A DNA stretch of 64,000 nucleotides from Hemibagrus wyckioides (GCF_019097595.1 NC_080714.1:24056759-24120758), one strand, 5' to 3'; shown: positions 23,804-35,786, counted from the stretch's first letter. Numbers and translations: made by a program. Notes: a model not told the origin generated them from the letters alone.

Positions 23804-25226
23804 TGAGACATCCGATCCCTATTAAGCATGTAACAGACTGCCATTATATGAATCTGTTTAATGCTCCAAATACCTGTATTCAGATTTAAACCTGAACCAG
23901 AAACAGGTCAGCTTCTCCTTTCTTACTTTAAAAATAAAATGAAATATGAACTCTGCCTCTCTGTCACTGGAAAGACTGGGGAGAAAGAAACGGCAGTAGA
24001 AATGGCAGCACTGTCAGCATGGTCTGTGAATTCAGACTCTGACAGTTCTTCAAACTTACTCGACTTCATAATTGGACTCAACGATGAGGAAGAATGTGCA
24101 CAGGAACCTGAATAGTGTTCCTCCTATTCGTATCTGCATTATTAAGTCATTAATTAACGAACACTGATCATTCCAGTTCATGTATTAGCTTTCATTTTTG
24201 GTGTAAAGGTACACCTAGATACCGGTTCAGTTCACTCACATGTTGTTGGACAATGAACAATCTTTAACAACAATTAGGAAGCGATAGTGGAAGCAACCAG
24301 AGATGTTTTCATTTTTAGTGCATGGTGTTTATTCACTGTAGGCTTGTTAAATCTACAGATAAATCTCTCACTGTAAGCTGTGGTCTAATTAATAATCATG
24401 ATTTGATGTATCTTGATGTAAGCAATCACACATTTTACAGCCAGCCAGATGAAACATCTGTGTCATGAGCATAAGATCCAGTAAGAAACAAAGTCACCAA
24501 AGACGTCACAGACATTAGCTGGGGTCTATTCCAATTCACATTATTCACAAGATTTATTAGAATTCTTTAAGCCTCTGTAACCATTTATATGCTTGATTAC
24601 CAAGTAGAAATGTTTAAAAAAATGTATAGAAGAAGAAATCTCTGACTGATGCCAGTGCAGATGTCCTCACCTCCGCTCAGCTGATATCCTTTAAGATGGC
24701 TCCTTGGGCAGTGGCTGAAATACAAGGGGAAAAAAGGGAAAGACTTAGTCAGGAGCATTAGTAATCATTACTACAGAAAATATTAGCTCTCTCAGGCAAT
24801 ACATTAAATTCTAATAACACTGAAAGACTCTAAGAGGCTTTGTGTAAGGTTTACATAAATATAGAACAATATTCGAATGTTACACCTCTTAAGAGGATTT
24901 CCGACATAAGCTCATATGTTTCCTATGTAAATAAGAGCGAACTTTTTATATTGCACAGAAACCTTTTTTTTTTTTAGTCAAAATTGACTTTGAATCCCTC
25001 CAGGATTTGAATAATTCAGTAGGTGTTTTTTTTCCCCCGCAATTGTTGCAGACAAAAATGCTTGATTTTTTTCTACATTTGCTGCAACTTGCTGAGTTTT
25101 GGTGTTTTATTATTTTTATTTTTTTTGCAGAGTACATTCTCATTTTTATTTATTTATCTTTTTTAATCTTCTCCCAGATAAGATGTATACAAATGTACTG
25201 ACTTTCTATGATGGCTGTAGTAATGT
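23804..25226. other. Intronic sequence with a short acidic ORF
   Basis: A plus-strand ORF at 23861-24115 (84 codons) ends in an acidic, serine-rich stretch (SDSDSSSNLLDF). It has no splice or promoter context and I do not recognise it; a chance ORF is most likely. The rest is unique AT-rich DNA with a T run at 24964-24976. Confidence 0.4.
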
Positions 25227-25228
25227 AG

Positions 25229-25280
<52 letters not shown>

Positions 25281-25329
25281 TTATAAAAAATTTTTTATTA
25301 TATAATAAAAATTTTTTATATATATAAAA

Positions 25330-25378
<49 letters not shown>

Positions 25379-25413
25379 ATAAATAAATTTATTTATTTAT
25401 TTTATTTATTTAC
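25227..25413. repeat. AT-only region with TA arrays and inverted repeats
   Basis: Two TA arrays (25229-25275 and 25338-25372) flank A/T runs with opposing orientation (TTTTTTATAAAAAATTTTTT), and the block ends with a near-perfect palindrome of AAATAAAATAAATAAA against TTTATTTATTTTATTT (25372-25413). It could form cruciforms or be a fragile or unwinding site. Confidence 0.9.
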
Positions 25414-27489
25414 CTCAGAATATCACAGAGTTTGTTTGATTTTGCCTTAATTTCTGTGATGCAAAAGTGTGAAATCCAGGAGATTATTGCTATGCAATTC
25501 ATGGAAACAATAAGACCTACTATATGCACTGTTAACTAATTGTTGAATACACAAATAAATGAATCACAGATTTAACTGATAACAATGATATAAAACAGAA
25601 CACAGCTATGACATAATTTAAACTCAAATATGTATGTTTTCTTCTTAATATTATTTATCTTACATCAATAAGAAAACTTATTTTAGTGACAGAATTGGTC
25701 ATTTAAAGTTTAATAATATGACCTGCCTTTTTAAGGACCAGTTCTCCAGCTAAATACAGTTCTAGTTCACTGGACACCATTGCAAACATGACAAATATCG
25801 AATCTCTAAACCCCATATTAGTGAATCCCTAGTCATTTTTCTAGTCTACTTTTTTTTCCACCCAGGAGCAAATCAGATATGTGCAATGGTCTGGGAAAAC
25901 CTGTCAGATGTTGCTGTGGCTAAATTCTCGCAAACATCCACAAAAATGAAAGAAATCAGGTTTTGCTCCAAATGAGGTTTTTTTCTGCCGTATATAACAA
26001 ACTTTGACACCTCAATTTTAACAAAAGATAAATATATTTCGGCAAATCTTCTTGGAAAGATCACGTTGCGTAAGCAGCCGGTTTAACAAATGTGGCGGTA
26101 AAACCAGTCGGTCTGTCGAAATCTTTGCTAGTGAAACACACATGAACCTAATCAATTCAGGTTGTAATCAGATAACGGCTGTCAAAACGTCCGCCGAGCT
26201 CCGGAGCTGCAGTCGGAATGGAATCTTGTAATGTGATTTTCTTCCTTTTTTCTGTTGGAAGTCAGCAGATTGTTTAAAAAATGCTAGACGTTTACTTGTG
26301 GTTGAGATCCATGCAAAGGAGAAAGATATGTTAGTTCAGGAATATCTGTCGTTTTCAGAATGATATGGAGTCAGAAACGGTCAAATTTCACATACCGATT
26401 TTTCTGGTATATTCCCGTGAACTATTCCCTTGGCTTCGGCTCACCTTAGCTTTTAGCCTTAAGTTGCTAAAAATTTTCATTCTTATTTAAGCATCAAGTT
26501 TATGGATGCTCCCAACATCCCAAGACATTCCCTGGAGACTCTCACAGGCGACTTTAGTATCTCTGGCAAGTCAAGGCTATTTGGACTCATTGTACTTGCT
26601 TGTATGCCAATGACCCCCCTGAGCCACAGACTGGCATTAGATCCAAGCTGACTGGCTCCCTACGTTGTTATTAACAGCCGTGTTGGCAGTGCACGTGGGC
26701 TCGGTGGATGGTTAGCGTTCCAGCTGTCTGTCTACTCGAAGAGCATTGTGCTGTCGGCAAAACCATGCACACAGTCTGCCTGATCTATAGCTCCTCTCCT
26801 GAAACATGTCATCTAAATGCTAAGTACCATCGCTGCATTGTTAAATCAAAGCGGAAAAAAAGTAAGAGCTGGAGTAAGCAAAAAATAGGATAGTGTGTAT
26901 AGGCGCCAAATTTCTGATTTGATTTGTGTTTCCCTTTCTCTTTCTGTCCTTCCCTGAGTGTCTTTTTTTTTCCAAGTAAGCCTTGCTGCAGGATTAAAGT
27001 AAAATAAGTAGAATAAAATAAAGCAGGCGCATCAAATGCTAGCTTCTCCTGCTGCTCATTTGCTTTGTAGAGTAAAGACTTTTATGGAGTGTCTGGGCCT
27101 CACACATGCTTGGCTATCGATCGAGCAACATGAACTCTGAAGGAAAAAGCTGAGGTAGCACTTAGGGGACTTGCAATGAACTGTTCGTGCTAATTAAAAG
27201 GCTAACAAGGTGAGTGGGCAAAACAGTGGGAGGACGGAGGAAAGAGTAGCAGACTGAGGGAGAGGAAGGCGCAGTGAGAAAGGCAGAGGCAATAAAGATG
27301 GGGAAGTCTGTAAGAGACAGAAGTCTAAAGCTCTATTCTGTCTGGGTTCGTTTACACTCAGAGGTAGGGTAATGCATGGTAATTAGCAGTAATTACCACT
27401 GTATCTCTAGGGTTTTGGTGATTTTCATAGACTGCAATTACCCAACATTTACCTTCGATAAAAGGAATTGTAGAAATGAACCCAGGTAA
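25414..27489. other. Intronic DNA, mostly unique
   Basis: About 2 kb without recognisable repeats. The segments at about 26040-26240 and 27040-27330 are complex and could be conserved non-coding DNA. ORFs at 25873-26064 (minus) and 26708-26893 (plus) are not supported by splice sites or families. Confidence 0.45.
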
Positions 27490-28135
27490 TACACCCTATA
27501 GGGCCAAAAGTTTGTGGACACCTAACCATCACACTCATATGTAATTCATCTCCAAACTGAGGCCACAAAGTGGAAAGCACACAATTGTATAGAATGTTGT
27601 ATTCTCTAGCAGTTTCCATCAGTGGAATAAAGCAGCCCAAAGACATTCCAATATGTTCTTGCCCCTGTGCACAAAGCGAGCTACATGAAGACATGGTTTT
27701 TCAAGTTTGGCATGGAAGAACTTGAGTGGCCTGAACTTAATCCCCTTTAAGGATTAACAGGAACGTCGACGGCACCCCAGACCTTCTCGCCAGACATCAG
27801 GTCCTGACATCAATAATGCTCTTGGGGCTGAATGAACAAATCCCCACAGCCAAGAAGAAGACTAAGCCTTTATTCACCACATATATAAAACAGCACAGAA
27901 AAATTATTTTCTTCACACATCTAAGCTTACTTGGAAGTTCAGAGTACAGGATCAACAGCAGGGTTAAGTGCCTTGCTCAAGGACCCAACAGTGACAACTT
28001 GGAAGTGCTGGGGCTTGAACCCCTGACCTTCAGTAACTTCAACTGCCTAAACCACTCATCTAAAAGGAGGCGGAGTCAGCCATGTTCCAAAATCTATTAG
28101 AAAGCCTTCCCAGAAGAGTGGAGGTTATTATTTAT
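27490..28135 (+). mobile_element. Tc1-like element, deleted copy 2, split by a SINE (family T4)
   Basis: Left end TACACCCTATAGGGCCAAAA, same family as 13376. The left part (27490-27852) keeps decayed transposase text including CCTGTGCACAAAGCGAGC (PVHKAS). The right part (28077-28135) continues with TCTATTAGAAAGCCTTCCC and AAGAGTGGAGG, which follows directly in intact relatives. Between them lies a SINE with a target duplication. The right terminal repeat is absent. Confidence 0.8.
27853..28076 (+). mobile_element. SINE-like element, family S2, inserted in a Tc1 copy
   Basis: Same family as 7652-7878 (blocks AGGGTTAAGTGCCTTGCTCA, GTGCTGGGGCTTGAACCCC, ACCTTCAGTAAC). The six bases CAGCCA lie at both edges (27847-27852 and 28077-28082), a short target-site duplication, so the limits of the element are fixed by the host it interrupts. 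Confidence 0.8.
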
Positions 28136-28149
28136 GGTATGCTGGACTA

Positions 28150-28313
28150 GTGTCCACTAAGTTTTGTACATGCAGTCGCTTCAGTCTTGCTCATTTTGTC
28201 TATTATTAATCTTTATCTTTTTTGTACTATATTTCTTATGTTCTGTAAAGCTGCTTTGAGACAATGTCCATTGTTAAAAGCGCTATACAAATAAAATTGA
28301 ATTAAATTGAATT
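28150..28313 (+). repeat. R1 repeat, 3' half
   Basis: Contains CTTGCTCATTTTGTCTATTA, TTTCTTATGTTCTGTAAAGC, ACAATGTCCATTGTTAAAAG and CGCTATACAAATAAAATTGA, ending in TTGAATTGA-type tail units. The 5' half (GGTTCCCTTTTGAGTC) is missing. Confidence 0.85.
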
Positions 28314-28799
28314 GAGCATATAGTGTATATCCCATCTGAACTGACATGTTGGTTAAGCAGAGGTTTGGTTTTAAACAAAAAAGTTTAATTCATTAATGGC
28401 AACAGAAAAGGACAGAGAAGTGATGGATCCAGCTGTGAAGTTGTTGAATTCCTAGTACAACTGTTCATGTTATGGTCATGTGACCTAATAATAATCATGA
28501 ACAACTTGCCACACAACATAATAAATGTCAAAACAACCAGTTTGTATAAACACTTCACACCTTTTCAGGCAACATTTCATAACAGACATATACCTGAAAT
28601 CGTATCCTGTCTGAACAGGACTTCCCAGAAAAGAGAGAAAAGACAAAGAAGCAGTTGCCGAGAAGAAAAGACAAATGAAACAGACAACTTTGCAAAGCAA
28701 GAATTAAGTTTGCATACAATCATATGAAACAGCCTTCCTCTCCCCTGGAGGAGCCTATGTAATAATATCGCAGGGCAGATGCCCCTGGGCACAAGTCTG
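28314..28799. other. Intronic DNA, nothing recognised
   Basis: Unique sequence. Overlapping ORFs on both strands (28467-28727, 28485-28700, 28577-28792) exclude each other and none has family support. Confidence 0.5.
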
Positions 28800-28932
28800 A
28801 GGGAGGAGAATGAAGAATAGGTACGCCGCCTAGCTAGCGGCTCGGCCCAGATTGTTAATGTGTACTCTGCTAATTGAGCATATTAGCTTTCATTAGTGCA
28901 AATGAAGCGACGGCTCCAGGTGTTTTGGCTCT
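28800..28932. promoter_or_regulatory. Candidate conserved non-coding element with homeodomain sites
   Basis: A compact, repeat-free block containing GATTGTTAATGTG, CTAATTGAGCATATTAGC and TTTCATTAGTGCAAATGAAG: several TAAT cores and an octamer-like ATTAGTGCAAAT. Base composition and site density resemble deeply conserved vertebrate enhancers. Confidence 0.35.
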
Positions 28933-30199
28933 GTGGGGGGTGGAATGAGCTTGAATAAGAACCATGTCAACCGTGCCAGTGTTTACTGTTTACTCTCTGC
29001 AACAGCAAATATGGCTGCATCATGTCATGTCCGTGCTGATCAAAGACGTAACAATGCCATTGTTGCATTGACGTGTCGATGGCTCTTCCTGCCAGCTCAG
29101 CAATATCCATCCTCTAACTCCAAGTGTATTGGATCAAGATTGAATTGGCTTGAATCAGCAGTAGCATTGAATCTAATTAGCGCTTTTCATAACAAAGAGA
29201 GCAGGAAAACATTTTCCCAACCAGCAAGAGACAAACTTAGTAGAACACATTGTCAGCATCTGTTACATGCATCTGATGCTACTATGGAGGAAACATGGTG
29301 GCTGTCAGACTCCAACAAGGCGTGTGATGATAACAGGGTACAGACATGCTATAATATTCTATACCACGTTGCTGAAGAATGTTCAGAAGATGTTGCTATA
29401 GTGAATACACGGCGTTGAACAGAATGTCTAAATGTGAATCCTGATACTGACTGATGCCGGGTTAAGCTGAAGATCTGTCCACTTGTGCCAGTGCTGAGAA
29501 AAGCACATCACCATGACAACATGTTACGTACAAGAAAAAAAAAATAAAAAATTAGGTAACATTGCACTTTGAGGGCTGTGTTGGACACGCTGCACAAAAA
29601 AACCCAGCACATGTGCTAGTGTCCATCTCCAAGGTTACTGTAGGAGTCAAGTGTGAGTGGAGCTCGCTCTCCTTATGACTACTGAGTTAACCGTTTAAAG
29701 ATTGATTTATCGCCTTTGATGGCTGCAAGCTGAGCTACGGAGCACAGCAGCGCTCTGATGCAGAACAGGTCTGAACGGTTAATGAAGTGCTTATTTATAG
29801 AGTAGAGCTCTGTAGTGAATGTCAAATACACAGTGATGCAGATCAGTTGTGAAAAGAGACCAGGGGAATTCAGAGAATGCGCACAGCTTTTAACAGAAGA
29901 ATAATTCGTTCAATAGTACAAGTACAATGAAATACAGTTTGTAAATGACAGCAGCATAAAAATGAAAAGCCCTTAAATACACAAAACTAGCAAATATACA
30001 GTAGGTTTATACAGAGGAGGTGTATTCGGATGAAATTTGTGAAGGCCTAGTTAGACAAAATGACTACAGTTACCTTTAAATTTTATATTATAGTTACTGA
30101 GGATGATCAACAATGGCTCTATTAAAGTAAAAACCTGCTGCTGTGAATTTTTGGTACTGATGCACACATCTAATCTGAGACACGTTTGTTTTGAACTTG
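28933..30199. other. Intronic DNA with an unexplained 161-codon open frame
   Basis: The plus-strand frame 28933-29418 is long for this AT-rich DNA but has no signal, domain or family resemblance and no splice support. It probably reflects the unusual composition of an adjoining conserved block. The rest (to about 30200) is unique; an A run lies at 29536-29545. Confidence 0.4.
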
Positions 30200-31115
30200 G
30201 TGTGGGAATAAGGGCATACATATGTCTCTGTCCATTTGACTAAACATTCAGAACAGACCAAAAAGGGGTGGCCATGAAACTGTCAGGGTTTCAGGTGGCT
30301 GTGGAACTGTCAGGATCTTGGGTCACTGTGGAACTGTCAGGATCTCAAGAATAAAGGCATATGTCTCTGTACATCTGACTTTAAACATTCTGTTTTATGT
30401 TCAAAGACTTGTCATGAGGTCACCAATCACACCAGAAAGGGTGACTGTGAAATCATCATGAAATCATCAGGATCTCAAGTGGACATGGAACTGTCAGGGT
30501 TTCTGGTTACCATAGTAATGTCAGGATCTTGGGTGGCCGTGGAACTGTCTGCATTTCTGGTGACCATGGTACCTCAGGATTTCGGGTGGCTGTGGAACTG
30601 TCTGGGTTTCTGATGGCCGTGGTAATGTCAGAATCTTGTGTGGCCGTGTAACTGTCAGGATTTCGGGTGGCTGTGGAACTGTCTGGGTTTCTGGTGGTTG
30701 TGATAATGTTCAGATTTTGGGTGGCTGTGGAACTATTGGGGTCTTGGGTGGCTATGGCAATGTCAGGATCCTGGGTGGCTGTTAAACTGCTGGGTTTCTG
30801 GTGGCCATGGTACTTCAGGATCTCGAGAGGCCATGGAACTGTTGGTGTTTCTGGTGACTGTGTTAATGTCAGGATCTCAGGTGGCCATGGAATCACTGGG
30901 GTTTCTAGTAGCTGTGGTGATGTCAGGATCTCGTGTGGCTATGGAACTGTCTGGGTTTCTGATTGCTGTGGTAATATCAGAATCACATGTGGCCCTGGAA
31001 CTGTCTGGATTTCTGATTGCTGTGGTAATATCAGAATCACATGTGGCCCTGGAACTGTCTGGATTTCTGGTGGCCATGGTAATTCAGGATCTCGTGTGGT
31101 CTTGAAACTGTCAGT
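30200..31115 (+). repeat. Minisatellite of 27/54-bp units
   Basis: Repeats of about 27 bases (GGTGGCTGTGGAACTGTC-like alternating with GTGGTAATGTCAGGATCT-like) form a 54-bp dimer; two adjacent dimers at about 30967-31074 are identical. The left part (30200-30480) holds a longer, irregular period with a duplicated ATATGTCTCTGT segment. Because 27 is divisible by three, ORFs on both strands encode 9-residue repeats (RNPDSSTAT on the minus strand); these are by-products. The array ends next to a run of 13 C. Confidence 0.9.
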
Positions 31116-31130
31116 GTTGTTGGTGGCAAA

Positions 31131-31143
31131 CCCCCCCCCCCCC
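31131..31143 (+). repeat. Homopolymer of C, 13 bases
   Basis: A pure C run 15 bases after the minisatellite. Confidence 0.97.
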
Positions 31144-32039
31144 ACAATTTCACTTCTACTTCAAAAGCTTCTTTGTTGTTTTGTTGAAACCTTGTTTTGT
31201 TGAATCACTAACATTTCACTGAAATATTAAAAGTGAACTCAGATCTCAGGAGACTCAACATAGCCTTTGGACAACATTGATTTTGTGTTTCTGCAACCAT
31301 TTCTATGTTGATCTGGATGTGCGTTTGGGTCGTCGTCCTGCTGAAAGACTAAATATTTAGATACTTAGCAGAAATCATGACGCTGTCAATCTTCCAAAGA
31401 GGCTCTGGTCTATCAGAGCCATAGCTTCATTGCTCTCCAGCATATTTAAAAGCAGGTTTCGGGGCTTTTCGCAGTTTTTTTCAGCTTGACTAGATAAAAA
31501 TGGTTTTGGTCCTCGTCAGTACCAGTACTGACATGAGTAACCTGCTTTATCTACTCAAATCAATCAGGGATGTCACCGAAAATTTTATTTATAGCTCTGT
31601 TAAAGTTTTCATGATTTACAGAGTGGCCATTAGACGGCAAATGCATGTGTGTGTCCAGACATAGCCAATACTAGACTCTTTCTTTAATGTTAGCTTACTG
31701 GCTTTAAATGAAGTGCTTTTGATGTAGCTAGCAATATTATTACCCCGATTTGAGTAGAGCTGTAGTGGTAGAAGAGCGGGGTTTAGGTTCACTTCGGAAA
31801 AGTACTTCTTGTACAGCTGTACATAAAGTATGTTTTATTGTCTATACACTGGAATTGGTCCTCTCATGGTTAAAAGGCCAGTATGGGCTGATTGTCAAGA
31901 CCAACAAACTTGGGTAAGAGCTGTTATTTTTACCCGCCTCAGCATCATCTTAGCTAGCTTTCCTGCAGGCTGCTTTGTTTAGCATGGCAACACAGGCTAG
32001 ACTTACTTCACATGATACATGTTTAGGGCATGTTTGTAC
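31144..32039. other. Intronic DNA, nothing recognised
   Basis: About 900 bases of unique sequence; no repeats or exons identified. Confidence 0.5.
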
Positions 32040-32215
32040 AGCATTTGGGCAGAAGACCTTATCCAGAGTGATGTCAGTTGTTTAACAGTTAGGGATTTAG
32101 GGGTCTAGGGGTCCGTTAGAGGGTAGCGCAAGGACCCAGAAGTGGCAGCTTGGTGGTACAGATCAACCTTCTGATCAGTAGTCCAACGTTTCTTAACCAC
32201 TGAGATACCACACAT
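32040..32215 (+). mobile_element. SINE with tRNA head and L2-like tail, family S1, reverse sense
   Basis: Begins with CATTTGGGCAGAAGACCTTATCCAGAG, the complement of the L2-type tail (CGCTCTGGATAAGGGCGTCT in fuller copies), and ends with CTTAACCACTGAGATACCA, the complement of the tRNA-like head (GCTCAGTGGTTAAG). It is therefore read on the minus strand. It is somewhat decayed. Confidence 0.75.
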
Positions 32216-33249
32216 GTAGTACAAATATAAGTACATGAGCATACTGGATATTATATCGGATGCAAGTATCCAATACAGATATAGAAGCATCCCTAAGAGT
32301 AAACAAAAATGCTCAGTCTGATGTCCAACTGTTATTCCAGACATTTTTATTATAACCCTGATTGTTCCTAATGACATTTTAACAGTTTGTGTCTTTTTAT
32401 ATAAACTACGTGATTGTTCAAGAATGATCTGTATCTTTTATGTTGAGAGTTATTTGCTTGTTGTCATGGCGATGCATGACAAAGGGATTTTTACATGTGC
32501 GCAACCTCTTATTTATACCCCAGGGAAACAAGACAGAGAGGAAAAACAACAAAGGCAACAATGTAGTTCCTGGAGACTGACAGCAAGTAAAAAAAAATTA
32601 TATATATTTCATTCTTAGAATAGCCATTTGTCTTTATTCAATTTGACTATGTAGCACATACATTTTTAATTTAATACTATCCTTTTCTCATCATTTCAAT
32701 GGAAGGTGTCGATATTTCCGGCAGGCACTGTGTATGTTTCTTTCTCAAACATTCTGCCGTAGCTTTTTGCCTATAGTTACAGAATTATTTCAGCAATTAT
32801 TGATCTAGTTTCTTTCAGCAACAAAGCAGTTTTGCTCTCTAAAGTCGGTAAACACTGGAGGTTGATGTGAAGTATTCAAAATTACTGAAAGTGCTGAATT
32901 AATGTGCTGAATCCTCAATATGCGTGATTGCATTTTTATGCGTTTGTTGCTTTGTTCTTGCTCTTTATTCCGTTAAAGCTGATGCATGTGGACGTCCTCT
33001 AAAGTGGTTCCCGGGGTTTGTATTATGTACTTGTATCTGAGAGCACAAGGCATTTCAGTAACAAAACAGATGTCTACTTATGAAATAACTGGATCTTGAG
33101 ATAATATTTTTTTAGACTAAAAGTTCAGCTCTGCTCAGTGATTAAGTTTAACCTTTCGCAGATTCATACATTCCTCCATCTCTACTGACTGCCGACCAAA
33201 TGTCAGTTCTTTGCTAATTGACAAATCGTGTTTTCAATTGCAGGAAGAA
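32216..33249. other. Intronic DNA, nothing recognised
   Basis: Unique AT-rich sequence with a short ORF at 32105-32377 (minus) that overlaps the SINE and is not coding. Confidence 0.5.
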
Positions 33250-33683
33250 AAAAAAAAACCCTCCAACCCTACAGTACTTCCTGCACGGCAAAGCAGACTG
33301 TCAGTGGCGTATTAAGCGATGCTCTGCAGTGTCACGCTGGCTCTGGAGACTGGAATGCCGCATATGCATTCGTCTCCCTCCTCCCTACCCACCCTCTCCT
33401 CCTTCATAAACTCCCTCCTAGAGAACGGGAGCGCGAGCGAAAAATCAAATCAGCCGACCTGGCGAGCCAGAAGTGTTTGGCTTCATAAATGCATTCGATA
33501 AAAGCGAGCAGAGAGCAAGGTTGGAAAGGGTACAGACTCTCCGAGGATTGGCAATTCCCCTGTGCCTCAGATATTTAGTGGCCTCTAACAGAGGCGGGTG
33601 GACGCGTGGGCAAACCAAGAGAGACGTGAGCGGAAAGCAACTGCAAGGCAGGGAGCAAGGGAGGGAATTTGGGAGGAGGAGGT

Positions 33684-33685
<2 letters not shown>
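33250..33685. promoter_or_regulatory. GC-richer unique block, candidate promoter or enhancer
   Basis: Compared with its surroundings this block is rich in CpG and in complex sequence (GAACGGGAGCGCGAGCG, GTGGACGCGTGGGCAAACC, CCGACCTGGCGAGCC). It is repeat-free and flanked by a TG tract. It could be an internal CpG-containing promoter or conserved regulatory DNA. ORFs at 33218-33409, 33228-33488, 33319-33501 and 33473-33685 overlap in different frames, so none can be preferred. Confidence 0.35.
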
Positions 33686-33721
<36 letters not shown>

Positions 33722-33735
33722 TGTGTGTGTGTGTG
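33686..33735 (+). repeat. TG microsatellite
   Basis: About 24 TG units with one interruption. Confidence 0.95.
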
Positions 33736-33849
33736 GGGCTCCTGTATGAGACGCTGTGTTCACTCTGACCCCATCAGATCAGCCTCAGTGTCTCAGTGAG
33801 CTACGGCTCTCCCAGATTAAAATGCCTGACTGTTGCATCTCCCAAATCA

Positions 33850-33850
<1 letters not shown>

Positions 33851-33882
<32 letters not shown>
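33851..33882 (+). repeat. TC microsatellite
   Basis: About 16 TC units. Confidence 0.95.
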
Positions 33883-33887
<5 letters not shown>

Positions 33888-35575
33888 CATCGCTTCCTCC
33901 ATTCAACACTCTTCATTCTCATCAGTCTACAACTCCAGTCTACCGCTGCCTCTTCTATCCCCATCTTTTTTCATGCCTTCACTTTCTAGCTCCAGTCACA
34001 TTCTGTCTCTTTCTGGTCCTGGTAATGAATATGTACTCACAAAAATGCAGCCAATAATGAGACAGACAGTAAAAACAGAAAGGCAGGAAATAGACAGGAA
34101 TCCATTTCTTGTTGCTTTGATGGCAACACCCTGGATGTGAGATGAAAATACAAATTTACGGCTAATTTAAGTAAAGGTGCTAAGCATCGACTTTAATCCA
34201 TATTCGGCAAGCTGTATAGGCACAAGCTGAGGACGCGGTTAGGACCGTCAGTAAGTAATCAACAGGTCTAAAGAAGGTTAGAGTCATCTTTCCACAAATA
34301 CCGTTCTTGCAACACTTTAAAAACATGTACCATATGCTTCACAGTATTATAAGAATTCTTCACAACCTTCCCAGTTACACAAAACCTAACATTATACACT
34401 GTAAATTCGAACAAGTTATAAAATATCAAGTTAGTTTGTCAATTTCTGCTGACATACTCTTAAATGTTTCCTAATGTTATTTAACAATTTATAGTAAGAT
34501 TACTATATAGGTTTTTACAATGGCAGGGTTCGCTGTTTGTAGCGGATGAATCGATCCGCAAGATTTGGCACAGGTTTTGTACCCCAAAACATCCTAAATA
34601 ATATTGGTTTCATCTTCATTTTTAAGCTACTGAGATGTGCAACCGATTTCTACATTTTCGTTAAGTAAACTATACGTTTTTAATAAATAATATAAATGAG
34701 AAATAGTAATAAAAAAATGTAAAGTAAAAAAAAAAAAATGCACTCAACACAAGCCTGGTAATACACACAATAAACATTATAAATAGACATTAAGAACATC
34801 ACAATAATAAAATGATGTCTAAACATGTCTGTGTAATGAAGCAGTACAAAACTGAATTACATTTACATTTCCAGAATAAAAAAAGTCAGCAATCACGAAT
34901 AAATGAACGGTAAAGAAGTCAGGAGTCCACTGACTACAAATCTTACCGCAATGTTGTGGCCATGTTTATCCAAAAATGTTCTTAGAACTGTAATGTTTCA
35001 AAAACTAGCTAGAAATTGTTAGCCGGGTTTGCCTTTTAAGCCAAATTTGGACATTTTTAGTAAGGATGGACGGCTGCTTGGTTGTTTTTGCCAGCTGTGT
35101 GTCACTACATCACAAGTCCACATGCACAAGCACAAGAGAGCGAAAACAAACACCAAGCGTTGATTCTCGGGTTTGGGTTTCTACTTTCAGTGCCGGTAAA
35201 GCAGTCCATCACGAAGCTGAAAAACAAAATTGTTCCAAATAAGCAATATCATTAAGGTGGTGGTCTTGCTGGTGGAACAAGATCCATAGTTATCTTTAGA
35301 GCATCGCTGCTTCTCAGATAGAGAAATAACAGCCTAACTACACTCTTCCAAGGGTTCCTCGATGAATCTCTCTTCTTTTATGGCTCTCCAGGGTTTTTAC
35401 ACGTTCAACCTACAGAGAGACAAGCCAACGAATTTACGAACAACTTGCCTGTGAGTGGAGTGAAGATTTGATTCTGTATGTTGACTTGTATGTGTCAAAA
35501 GGCTTTAATATACATCACAGCCTTGTGGAATTGAAAGAAACTCATCAGTTATCTACCGATCTAACCTGGTATGAA
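33883..35575. other. Intronic DNA, nothing recognised
   Basis: About 1.7 kb of AT-rich unique sequence including an A run at 34726-34738. Confidence 0.5.
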
Positions 35576-35626
35576 GAGGTAAGTGGAAGCTCAGTGATTA
35601 AAGTGTTGAACTACTGATCGGAAGCA
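35576..35626 (+). repeat. S1 SINE head fragment
   Basis: GAAGCTCAGTGATTAAAGTG then CTACTGATCGGAAG match the tRNA-like head of the S1 family; the body is missing and is replaced by a different repeat-like segment (ATAGGCGCCGATCCCGTGGG) at 35627-35690. Confidence 0.55.
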
Positions 35627-35786
35627 TAGGCGCCGATCCCGTGGGTGCTCGAGTGCTGGAGAAATGGCCGAGCACCAACGGAAAAACGCCAGATATACGG
35701 CATTAATTTAGGCACTTAAATTAATGAATGGAATTAATGAAATGAATGAAATTCGGGAGCTTCTCAGATTGGCGGATCTCACTGGT

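Noticed and set aside
23861..24115. An 84-codon ORF with an acidic serine-rich tail
   Set aside because: Single open frame beside a MITE with no supporting signal; I recognise no relative, so I do not call it a gene.
26430..26470. Alternative acceptor followed by GTG AGC (Val-Ser) on the minus strand
   Set aside because: The next codon is CGA, not a stop, and the polypyrimidine tract is poor; the 20337 site fits better.
28933..29418. A 161-codon ORF on the plus strand
   Set aside because: Kept only as a curiosity: no recognised domain, no splice or promoter evidence, composition not clearly coding.
30507..31203. ORFs on both strands through the minisatellite
   Set aside because: They follow from a repeat length divisible by three and consist only of the 9-residue repeat.
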